From Candidatus Woesearchaeota archaeon (lineage in GTDB: Archaea; Nanobdellota; Nanobdellia; Woesearchaeales; ARS49), in assembly GCA_003694525.1 (NCBI GenBank), contig RFLK01000015.1, forward strand, positions 1 through 16,596: DNA of 16,596 nucleotides. Direction: 5' to 3'. The notes beneath the pieces were generated by a model. The model saw nothing but the letters and a program-made list of their open reading frames with translations. It did not search any database and was not told where the DNA came from. Positions 4,883 through 11,847 of the stretch are shown in pieces. Position numbers and translations under genes: made by a program. The stretch's first letter is position 1. Every line of letters starts with the position of its first letter.

Positions 4883-7645
4883 TCACTCGACAACAATTGC
4901 AGGCTTTGAAGGCATAGCATTTCTTGCCTTTGGATGCTCGGACTCCCTTGCAGGAATAACTTCAACAATGCAACCGAATACGCCCTTAAAGAACTCTCGC
5001 GCATCGTTGAGATCCTTCAGCTCAGCCTCTTCATGAGCTGCATTTTCGGGAAGCTTTGAAGGATCCTTAACCCACTTTGAGATGAGCGCTGAAACCTCTT
5101 TTGAATGCTCCTTGAAATCAGGAATAAGCGCCTTTATAATCTCGCCAGCATTTCTCGTCTGCCTTATAAGCTTTTCAGCGCGCCTGCAAAGCTCACCCTT
5201 CCAATCAGGAGCTACCAAAAGCTGAATCCTATTAGGCTTTTCAACTTTTGCAAGACGCATAACCTGATGCACATCATCTATCACTTGGCTAATAAGACGC
5301 TCTGAACTCTCCAAAGCAGGATTTATCTTGCTTTCATCATGCACCGGATAGAGAGCGGCTGAAATAAACCCTTCACGTTCAAGCTTGAACCATATCTCCT
5401 CGCACAGATGAGGCGCAAAAGGAGCGAGAATCAAAGTTTGAGCTTCAATCACCTTGTTGAGCACACTCCTTGAAGGCTTTCCAGAAGATCTTTTCAGATA
5501 CCACTTAAGATGCCTTTGCAAATCAAAAAAGCCCCGCTGAATTGCTGTTCTGAACAGCATCTCATCCATGGCAGTACGAGAGTCGCGAATGCACTCGTGA
5601 AGCTTGTGCTCCATCCAGCGATCAACAGCCCTCAAAGCCTCACTTTGAATGTGCTCTGAAGCATAATTTTCAACTGCAAAATCATACCAAGCGTTAAGCT
5701 TAGAATGCATAGAACTTGCAACCTCATCGTGCCAATCCACATCGTTAGCATCCTCTCCAAGAGATAAAACAGAAAGCCTTACAACATCAGCGCTGAACTC
5801 TCCCACAACATCACGCAAGGTCTTGAAGTTCCCCTTGCTCTTGCTCATCTTCTCACCGTTAATCAAAACGTGACCATTGACAGAAATACCCCGAGGCCAA
5901 TACTTCTCGTCAAAAATTGCAGTGTGATTGAAAAGATAGAAAGTCAAATGGTTTTGAACAAGATCCTTGCCGCTATTCCTCACATCAACAGGATACCAGT
6001 AAGAGAACTCTGTGCGCATATCTTCTGCAATTGACCTATCGACTCCTTCAGGCAAAGAGCCATCCTTGAAGATGAAATCAAAAAGCTTGTCAGTTACCTT
6101 ATCCTCAGGAAGGCCTTCTATCAAATGCGCAATAGTATAAAATGCAGGATAGATAGTGCTGTCGCTCAAGCTTTCAATCTTCCATTTCTCATCCCAAGGA
6201 AGATCGGTTCCCAAGCCAAACTCGCGAGTGCACGCCCAATCTTTCAGCCAGTCGATAACGTGCAAAAACTGATCCCTCAACTTTTCAGGGTAAAGCTTGC
6301 AAGACTCAAGCGCTTTTGCAGCCTCTTGCTTCCATTCAAAATCAGAATACTTGAGGAACCACTGATCATCAACAACCCTTACAACGCAAGGAGTCAAACA
6401 ACGACATACAACAGGACCTGACAGCTCATAGAAAGGAATTGCACAATCCAAGTCAGCCACAATCTCATCCCTTGCCTTGGAGACTGGAAGTTCGGAGTAC
6501 TTGCCTGCAATTTTGGACATAACACCTGACTTTTCCTCCTCAAGGTAGACCTTTCTTGTAAGCTTTTCAAGATCAGCATCTCCTGAACTCTCTTTTACCA
6601 GCTCGAGAGTGAGAGGCTTTGACCTTCCAGGAACATCTATTACCTGAATCGGACTTATGCCTGCCTTTGACCTTAAAAGAGCCGCAAAATCAAAAGGCGC
6701 GTGAGCAGGAACACTCATAACAACACCGGTTCCCTTCTCAGCATTAACAAAGCCTGCAGAGAGAACAGGAACTTTGCTGCCAGTTAAAGGATTTTCAGCC
6801 TCAAGAGACAAAAGCTCATCCGGACCTATGCTACCTAAAACATCAACAGCGTGCTTTTGATTGCCAAGCTTGGATACTGCCTGCTTTGCAAGAACCCAAA
6901 CCTCACCATCAACTCTAACCCTCACGTATTCAAGGTCTGGATTAATCCAAATATTGGTAACACCAAACAAGGTCTCAGGACGTTTTGTTGCACAAGGCAA
7001 TATGAGATCTCCTGCCTTGAACTTTACAATAACCCACTCTTCGGGAACCTCCCCCTCCCCTTCGCTTCGAGCATGATCACCAACAGGCCCATCCTCTTTC
7101 GGACACCAGACAACAGGGTGCTCTCCCTGACCTATTCGACCTTCCGCTCTCAAAGTGTTGAACTGCCAGCGTATGAACTTATCATAAAAAGGGTTAAGAT
7201 CAGTAGTCAGAAAACTTCGCCTCCAATCGATGCTCATACCATAAGCTGAAAGATCCTTCTTAGCTTCCTGAGAAAAAGTCTTAACCCAGTGAAGCGGATC
7301 CTTGAACTTTTCTATCTCGGAGTCTTTAAAACCCATTAGCTTAAGAGCATTTATCTGACCAGGCTCACCTTCTGCAACCTTTCTTGCAGCAGTATCTATG
7401 GGAGAGCCGGTCGCGTGGAAAGCGAAAGGAAAGAGAACATTAAAACCGCACATTCGCTTAAAGCGAGCAAGCGCGTCAACTCGAACATAAGTATAAGTAT
7501 GGCCCATATGCAAGAGACCGTTGACATAAGGGTACGGAGTTGTTATGAAGAACTTAGGGCGGTCGCTAGCATCAGCCTCAAAAGCCTTGCTATCAGACCA
7601 TTTCTTTTGCCAACGCTTTGAAATCTCCTTAAAATCAACAGGCAT
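4883..7645 (-). CDS. leuS: Leucyl-tRNA synthetase, archaeal type
   Basis: A 920-residue class I synthetase that charges tRNA-Leu in the cytoplasm. The HIGH motif is H46-M-G-H49 in 'PYPYVNGLLHMGHTYTY', and KMSKS is at 599-603 in 'GEKMSKSKGNF'. The CP1 editing domain is present, with 'GTGVVMSVPAHAPFDFAALL' near residues 295-315, so mischarged tRNA can be proofread. The layout and the C-terminal end (A-M-P-S-K-P-A-I) are those of archaeal/eukaryotic LeuRS, not bacterial LeuRS. It is slightly shorter than the roughly 940-970 residues I associate with the archaeal form. The start at 7645 is preferred to 7684: homology begins at MPVDFKEI and a TATA box lies 26 bp upstream. No frameshift is visible. 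SRP RNA follows in the same direction with its own promoter. Confidence 0.96.
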   Translation of the reverse strand: MPVDFKEISKRWQKKWSDSKAFEADASDRPKFFITTPYPYVNGLLHMGHTYTYVRVDALARFKRMCGFNVLFPFAFHATGSPIDTAARKVAEGEPGQINALKLMGFKDSEIEKFKDPLHWVKTFSQEAKKDLSAYGMSIDWRRSFLTTDLNPFYDKFIRWQFNTLRAEGRIGQGEHPVVWCPKEDGPVGDHARSEGEGEVPEEWVIVKFKAGDLILPCATKRPETLFGVTNIWINPDLEYVRVRVDGEVWVLAKQAVSKLGNQKHAVDVLGSIGPDELLSLEAENPLTGSKVPVLSAGFVNAEKGTGVVMSVPAHAPFDFAALLRSKAGISPIQVIDVPGRSKPLTLELVKESSGDADLEKLTRKVYLEEEKSGVMSKIAGKYSELPVSKARDEIVADLDCAIPFYELSGPVVCRCLTPCVVRVVDDQWFLKYSDFEWKQEAAKALESCKLYPEKLRDQFLHVIDWLKDWACTREFGLGTDLPWDEKWKIESLSDSTIYPAFYTIAHLIEGLPEDKVTDKLFDFIFKDGSLPEGVDRSIAEDMRTEFSYWYPVDVRNSGKDLVQNHLTFYLFNHTAIFDEKYWPRGISVNGHVLINGEKMSKSKGNFKTLRDVVGEFSADVVRLSVLSLGEDANDVDWHDEVASSMHSKLNAWYDFAVENYASEHIQSEALRAVDRWMEHKLHECIRDSRTAMDEMLFRTAIQRGFFDLQRHLKWYLKRSSGKPSRSVLNKVIEAQTLILAPFAPHLCEEIWFKLEREGFISAALYPVHDESKINPALESSERLISQVIDDVHQVMRLAKVEKPNRIQLLVAPDWKGELCRRAEKLIRQTRNAGEIIKALIPDFKEHSKEVSALISKWVKDPSKLPENAAHEEAELKDLNDAREFFKGVFGCIVEVIPARESEHPKARNAMPSKPAIVVE

Positions 7646-7666
7646 GAGCCTTGCGACCCGAAAACG

Positions 7667-7675
7667 ATATAAAAA
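7667..7675 (-). promoter_or_regulatory. TATA-like promoter of leuS
   Basis: TTTTTATAT on the minus strand is centred 26 bp before ATG 7645, indicating a leaderless mRNA and excluding the longer start at 7684. Confidence 0.7.
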
Positions 7676-7721
7676 GATTACCACAAACAGAGAGTCGACG
7701 AGCTAAAGAAAGCCCAAAAGG

Positions 7722-7730
7722 CTTATAAAA
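7722..7730 (+). promoter_or_regulatory. TATA-like promoter of the tRNA-Cys/VKOR unit
   Basis: CTTATAAAA is centred about 26 bp before 7752, just ahead of the tRNA 5' end. No TATA-like sequence lies 25-28 bp before the VKOR ATG, because that stretch is inside the tRNA. This promoter should therefore serve both. Confidence 0.7.
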
Positions 7731-7754
7731 GCACCAAATGAAAAAATGAGCTGT

Positions 7755-7827
7755 GCGGAGGTAGCCAAGCGGCTAAGGCAACAGGCTGCAACCCTGTCAT
7801 TCGGGAGTTCGAGTCTCCCCCTCCGCT
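7755..7827 (+). tRNA. tRNA-Cys (GCA)
   Basis: A complete cloverleaf. The acceptor stem is GCGGAGG (7755-7761) with CCTCCGC (7820-7826). The anticodon stem ACAGG/CCTGT encloses CTGCAAC, with anticodon GCA at 7788-7790. The T stem GGGAG/CTCCC encloses TTCGAGT. The discriminator base 7827 is U, as expected for tRNA-Cys. There is no intron and no encoded CCA. The VKOR coding sequence begins 3 nt later. Confidence 0.95.
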
Positions 7828-7829
7828 TT

Positions 7830-8270
7830 ATGCAACGCAAAACGCTTATACTGCTTGCAATAATAGGAATACTGATAACAGGCTACTTGACCCATTCACA
7901 CTACAAACCATCCGCAGTCATATGCCCTGCAGATGCAGCACTCTCCTGCACTCAAGTGCTATTGAGTGAACAATCAAAAATAGGAGGAATTCCAGTAGCA
8001 CTAATAGGGCTTTTAGCCTACTCAACAATACTTGTTCTTCTCCTAAACAGAGAAGACAAACTGTTGAGATGGTCCATTCCTGCAGGAGTTATTGCAGCAG
8101 GCTACTTCAATGCAACAATGCTTGAAATAGGATCCTTATGCATTTGGTGCGAAGCATCCCACATAACAATGTCAGCGCTGTTCTTCACCCATAGAGGAAT
8201 AAACCCAAAATCAGCAGGAACATTCTTTGCACTAATAATCGCAGGAGCGCTACTGGGAACGATAATCTAA
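7830..8270 (+). CDS. VKOR-family disulfide-forming membrane protein
   Basis: A 146-residue membrane protein of the vitamin K epoxide reductase family. These enzymes pass oxidising power from quinones to exported thioredoxin-like proteins, forming disulfide bonds outside the membrane. Visible hallmarks are the CxxC active site C104-I-W-C107 at the end of a helix, the two loop cysteines Cys32 and Cys40 that shuttle electrons, and the conserved 'GGIPVALIGLLAYS' after them. About four membrane helices can be read. No thioredoxin domain is fused, so a separate partner is expected. The ATG at 7830 is chosen because the longer frame back to 7746 would be translated tRNA; this start lies only 3 nt after the tRNA-Cys 3' end. 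Several exported proteins in the window carry Cys, so substrates are plausible. Confidence 0.9.
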   Translation: MQRKTLILLAIIGILITGYLTHSHYKPSAVICPADAALSCTQVLLSEQSKIGGIPVALIGLLAYSTILVLLLNREDKLLRWSIPAGVIAAGYFNATMLEIGSLCIWCEASHITMSALFFTHRGINPKSAGTFFALIIAGALLGTII

Positions 8271-8284
8271 AACATACTATACAA

Positions 8285-8292
8285 TTATAAAA
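8285..8292 (+). promoter_or_regulatory. TATA-like promoter of the 76-aa membrane protein gene
   Basis: TTATAAAA is centred about 25 bp before ATG 8314, indicating a leaderless mRNA. Confidence 0.6.
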
Positions 8293-8313
8293 GAAAAGCA
8301 GATAACAACACTT

Positions 8314-8544
8314 ATGAGAGCAGCAATTTCTGCAACACTGCTTGCAATAGCAGCATATTTTGCCGCGGGAGCAATGTTCGATGCGATAACAAACCCTTCC
8401 CTTGTCGGAGGCGCAATACTTACAGGGGCTACGATATCCAAAGCAAGCACAGCTGCCAAAAACTTCTCAATAATCCGTTTTGCATGCCAACTGCTAATAT
8501 CTGCAGGAGTTGGAGCCGGAACTTTCTACCTGAAGAAAAGATAA
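8314..8544 (+). CDS. Small hypothetical membrane protein (76 aa)
   Basis: I do not recognise this protein. It is rich in Ala, Gly and Ile. It has a first hydrophobic segment at about residues 5-22, a middle stretch with many small residues (GGAILTGATISKAST), and a second hydrophobic segment at about 55-72 ending in a basic YLKKR tail. It is probably a two-helix membrane protein with a cytoplasmic C-terminus. It has its own TATA box and lies 43 bp after VKOR in the same direction, so a shared role in the envelope is possible but unproven. The TAA stop lies within the first copy of a 14-bp tandem repeat. Confidence 0.65.
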   Translation: MRAAISATLLAIAAYFAAGAMFDAITNPSLVGGAILTGATISKASTAAKNFSIIRFACQLLISAGVGAGTFYLKKR

Positions 8545-8569
8545 CAACACATTGCTAACAACACATTGC
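8542..8569 (+). repeat. Two perfect 14-bp tandem repeats
   Basis: TAACAACACATTGC occurs twice in a row (8542-8555 and 8556-8569). The first copy supplies the TAA stop of the preceding gene, so the duplication also copies the stop codon. It is probably a recent slippage duplication. Confidence 0.8.
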
Positions 8570-8600
8570 AAAAGCACAGGGCGCGAGCTGGCCACTAAAG

Positions 8601-8610
8601 ATTTTTAAAT
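8601..8610 (+). promoter_or_regulatory. TATA-like promoter of trmI
   Basis: ATTTTTAAAT is centred about 26 bp before ATG 8632, indicating a leaderless mRNA. Confidence 0.65.
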
Positions 8611-8631
8611 CAGCTCAAGGGCAAAGATTAG

Positions 8632-9405
8632 ATGAGACTCCTAATACACCAAGAGAGAAGAAAATTGATAGACGGAAAGGAGAGAATAGTTGCAAAAGCA
8701 AAACAATACCTTGTAAAAGAGCTGGACAAGCCGGTTGAAACACAGTACGGAACAGTCTCCAAAGAAGATCTCAAAAAGCCATCAGGAAGCACAATCAAAT
8801 CAAGCACAGGAAAACCGTTCAGAATAATAGACGCAGACTATATAGACCTTGCAAAACGAATAAGAAAACTCCCGCAAACAATACCCCTCAAAGACATAGG
8901 ACTTATAATCGCAGAGAGCGGAATAGGAAAAGAGAGCACAGTTGTGGACGGAGGAGTGGGCTCTGGCGCGCTTGCAGCAGCTCTTGCAAGAGTGTGCAAA
9001 AAAGTAATAAGCTATGATGTGAGAGAAGACCACATCAAAATAGCAAAGGAAAACATAAGAATGCTGGGACTTGAAAACATTCAAATAAAAAACGCAAGCC
9101 TTTATGACGATATAGAAGAGCGCAATGTAGACCTTATAACTCTTGATGTTCCAGAACCATGGAAAGTCCTGCCCTGCGCGGACAGAGCATTGAGAGTTGG
9201 AGGATACATAGCAAGCTACAGCCCATCAATACCTCAAGTTCAGGACTTTGTCCAAGCAGTAAAAAAAAGCAACACATTCATGCACTGCAAGACAGTTGAA
9301 ATAATAGAAAGACTATGGGAAATAGAAAACAGAAAAGTCAGACCCAAGAGCACAGGAATAGGGCACTCCGGATTCATAACCTTTGCAAGAAAAATAGGAA
9401 TATAA
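8632..9405 (+). CDS. trmI: tRNA (adenine-N1)-methyltransferase, archaeal TrmI
   Basis: A 257-residue Rossmann-fold methyltransferase of the TrmI/Gcd14 family, which makes 1-methyladenosine in the T arm of tRNA (position 58, and also 57 in some archaea). An N-terminal beta-rich domain (about 1-80) is followed by the SAM site 'VVDGGVGSGALAAALA' (DGGVGSG at 106-112), an acidic residue after the second strand (D129), and the catalytic-site motif D172-V-P-E-P-W. The C-terminal 'EIIERLWEIENRKVRPKSTGIGHSGFITFARK' is the typical family ending. Length is normal. It has its own promoter, and DUF99 follows with its own promoter. Substrates include the two tRNAs in this window, both of which carry an A at the corresponding T-loop position. 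Confidence 0.9.
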   Translation: MRLLIHQERRKLIDGKERIVAKAKQYLVKELDKPVETQYGTVSKEDLKKPSGSTIKSSTGKPFRIIDADYIDLAKRIRKLPQTIPLKDIGLIIAESGIGKESTVVDGGVGSGALAAALARVCKKVISYDVREDHIKIAKENIRMLGLENIQIKNASLYDDIEERNVDLITLDVPEPWKVLPCADRALRVGGYIASYSPSIPQVQDFVQAVKKSNTFMHCKTVEIIERLWEIENRKVRPKSTGIGHSGFITFARKIGI

Positions 9406-9444
9406 CTTCTTGCACACAAAATTCTTGAAACAGGAACAGAACAG

Positions 9445-9451
9445 TTATAAC
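9445..9451 (+). promoter_or_regulatory. TATA-like promoter of the DUF99 gene
   Basis: TTATAAC is centred about 28 bp before ATG 9476, which favours that start over 9410. Confidence 0.6.
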
Positions 9452-9475
9452 CAATCAAACCATCATGCTCTGAAT

Positions 9476-10036
9476 ATGAGACAAGAGATAAGAGTTATAG
9501 GAATAGACGACGGTCCGTTTTTCAAGTTCAGAGAGGGAAAAACACTGATAGTGGGCACGCTATACAGAGGCGGAAAGATGATGGACGGGCTGTTGAGCAC
9601 AACAGCACAAGTTGACGGCTCAGACTCCACAACAAAAATAGCTAGAATGATAAACAGATCAAAATTCAGAAAACAAGTGCGCGCAATACTTCTTGATGGA
9701 ATCACCATAGGAGGATTTAACGTTGTAAACATACAAAAACTACACGAAAAAACAGGAATTCCAGTAATAGCCGTTGTAAGGAGAAAACCAGATATCAAAA
9801 AAATAATCAAAACATTGAAAGAGCTTGGAATGAACCGGAAAGCAAAACTGATAGAAACAATGCCCGAGCCTCAAAGAGCAGGCAAAGTATGGGTGCAAAC
9901 AGCAGGAACAAGCCTTGAGAGAGCAAAAGAAATAATCAAAATAACAACAACATATGCAGACATACCAGAACCGCTAAGAATAGCGCACATAATCGCGGCA
10001 GGAATAATCAGAGGAGAGAGCAGAGGCAGAGCCTGA
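9476..10036 (+). CDS. DUF99 family protein
   Basis: A 186-residue member of the DUF99 family (COG1628), common in archaea and related in fold to endonuclease V; its substrate is not firmly established. Family marks are the opening 'VIGIDDGPF', 'LIVGTLYRGGKMMDGLL', 'AQVDGSDSTTKIARMI', 'RAILLDGITIGGFNVV' and 'IPVIAVVRRKPD'. The acidic residues in IDDG, VDG and LDG would sit where endonuclease V binds metal. The start at 9476 (MRQEIRV) is preferred to 9410: it fits the family start and the TATA spacing, and the upstream residues are unlike the family. It is convergent with ABCE1, with only 2 bp between the two stop codons. A nucleic-acid repair or RNA-processing role is likely but is inference. 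Confidence 0.88.
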   Translation: MRQEIRVIGIDDGPFFKFREGKTLIVGTLYRGGKMMDGLLSTTAQVDGSDSTTKIARMINRSKFRKQVRAILLDGITIGGFNVVNIQKLHEKTGIPVIAVVRRKPDIKKIIKTLKELGMNRKAKLIETMPEPQRAGKVWVQTAGTSLERAKEIIKITTTYADIPEPLRIAHIIAAGIIRGESRGRA

Positions 10037-10038
10037 GA

Positions 10039-11796
10039 TCAGCCCGCATAATACTCGTTCTTAGACCTTTGCTCCCTGTCAAGCTGGCTTCCAGTCTTGT
10101 TTATGCGAGGCCGGTTGCTCTCAATATCCCGCCTCATAGTAATGTTAACCTCTTTCAAAAACCGGTTCATACCGTCCTTGAGCTCAAAAGGCCCAGTTAC
10201 AACACCCTCAACTGCAGGCTTTCCTTCAAACACCAATATCTTATCAGAGAGATAATCAATGAAAAGCATATCATGATCCACTATCAAAACAGAAACCTCC
10301 CTCTGATCGACAAAATCACGAACAAGCCTGCTGAAAGCGAGACGCTGCTCTATATCCAAATAAGCAGAAGGCTCATCAAGCAAGAAAACCTGAGCATCCT
10401 CTGAAAGACAGCGCGCAATTGCAACACGCTGAAGTTCACCGCCTGAGAGAGTATTCAAATGCTTTGTTAAAAGAGGCTTTAAATCAAGCGGAGTTATGAG
10501 AAGATTATCATACTCTCGCACAGCATCACCAAGAACGTTCATTACCAGCTCATCGCTCTTTCCATCAAGGTACTGGGGCTTGTAGGCGACCTTAACCTCC
10601 CTCTCAACACTCCCTTCGCCTGGCTTTATCACCCCTGCGAGAAGTTTGACAAAAGTAGTCTTACCAATACCATTCTCACCCAAAACACCAACAACCTGCC
10701 CTTTCTTTACAGAACCGCTCCCTGCCTTTAGAAGAAAATCGCCAAGAGTAACATTCAGATCAGACCACGAAGTCACATCCTCTGCTGTCCTCTGCTTGCG
10801 CTCAACCCGCCTCAAAAAGCGTATTGAGTGATCACGAAAACGCATATTTTCATCGCGAATAAAGCCCTCAAGATAAGTGTTCATACCAGTCCTTGTGGCC
10901 TTTGGAAGAGACACAACACCATAAGCGCCCTGCTTTCCATACATTATGTGAAGCAAATCAGTCAAGAAATCAAGAATTATAAGATCGTGCTCAACGACGA
11001 GAACGGCAGTATCTTTGTCCGCGAGCGACTTGATGAAACGAGAAACCCTAATCCTCTGCTTTATGTCAAGATACGAGGTAGGCTCGTCAAAAACGTACAA
11101 ATTCGCCTTGCGCAACACAGTTGCTGCAATAGCAATCCTCTGAAGCTCCCCTCCTGAAACCTGCGAGATGTCCCTTTCAAGAACGGAGCGAAGATCAAGA
11201 ACATCAACAACATCATCAAACGCTTTGCGCTCATCAACCTTGCGAAGAAGATCCTCAACTTTTCCCTTCATAGTCTCAGGTATGAGCTCAACGTGCTGAG
11301 GCTTGTATGCAACCTTAACCTTGCCATCACGCAAAGCCTCAAAGTACTTTTGAGCCTCCCTTCCCTTGAAAAACTCAACAAGAGCATCCCAAGAAGCATC
11401 CTCATCAGAGCCCAAATTAGGCTTTAACATACCAGAGAGAATCTTTATAGCAGTAGATTTTCCAATGCCATTGCGACCAACAATGCCAACAACCTTGCCA
11501 AACACAGGCGTTGGAAGACTGTAGAGGTGAAAACCATTCCGTCCATAGCGGTGTATGGGATTTTCAAGCCTCTCTGGCAAATTAATTATGTCAATGGCAT
11601 CAAAAGGGCAACGATTAGGGCATATTCCGCACCCAGTACACAAATTCTCAGCAATAACAGGCTTCTTGTCAGGAGGCGGGCCTGGAACTATACAATCCTT
11701 ACCCTCCATATTAACCGGGCAGACACGAGCGCACAAATAACCCCCGCAACCCTGAGGATTACACCTGTCCTTGCGAATTATAGCTATACGAGGCAT
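10039..11796 (-). CDS. Ribosome recycling ATPase ABCE1 (Rli1)
   Basis: A 585-residue iron-sulfur ABC protein that splits ribosomes after termination, working with aRF1 or Pelota. The N-terminal region carries eight Cys in two 4Fe-4S patterns, including Cys12, 17, 22 and 26, and C53-x2-C56-x2-C59-x3-C63. The first nucleotide-binding domain has Walker A 'GRNGIGKS' (107-114), signature 'QVSGGELQR' and Walker B 'LYVFDEPTSYLD'. The second has 'GENGIGKT', 'TLSGGELQR' and 'VFLLDEPSAYLD'. Both histidine switches (VEHD, VDHD) are present, as is the hinge. Everything expected of an active enzyme is intact and the length is normal for the family. A TATA box 27 bp upstream sets the start and implies transcription separate from the upstream beta-rich gene. 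Confidence 0.97.
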   Translation of the reverse strand: MPRIAIIRKDRCNPQGCGGYLCARVCPVNMEGKDCIVPGPPPDKKPVIAENLCTGCGICPNRCPFDAIDIINLPERLENPIHRYGRNGFHLYSLPTPVFGKVVGIVGRNGIGKSTAIKILSGMLKPNLGSDEDASWDALVEFFKGREAQKYFEALRDGKVKVAYKPQHVELIPETMKGKVEDLLRKVDERKAFDDVVDVLDLRSVLERDISQVSGGELQRIAIAATVLRKANLYVFDEPTSYLDIKQRIRVSRFIKSLADKDTAVLVVEHDLIILDFLTDLLHIMYGKQGAYGVVSLPKATRTGMNTYLEGFIRDENMRFRDHSIRFLRRVERKQRTAEDVTSWSDLNVTLGDFLLKAGSGSVKKGQVVGVLGENGIGKTTFVKLLAGVIKPGEGSVEREVKVAYKPQYLDGKSDELVMNVLGDAVREYDNLLITPLDLKPLLTKHLNTLSGGELQRVAIARCLSEDAQVFLLDEPSAYLDIEQRLAFSRLVRDFVDQREVSVLIVDHDMLFIDYLSDKILVFEGKPAVEGVVTGPFELKDGMNRFLKEVNITMRRDIESNRPRINKTGSQLDREQRSKNEYYAG

Positions 11797-11818
11797 AATA
11801 CTCGCATCACAAATGCCA

Positions 11819-11827
11819 CTTTTTAAG
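11819..11827 (-). promoter_or_regulatory. TATA-like promoter of the ABCE1 gene
   Basis: CTTAAAAAG on the minus strand is centred about 27 bp before ATG 11796, indicating a leaderless mRNA. Confidence 0.65.
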
Positions 11828-11847
11828 CTTTAGGTCTGCTTTGAGCG

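Noticed and set aside
7746..7829. N-terminal extension of VKOR by 28 residues
   Set aside because: These codons are the tRNA-Cys gene read as protein. The family-like sequence begins at the ATG at 7830.
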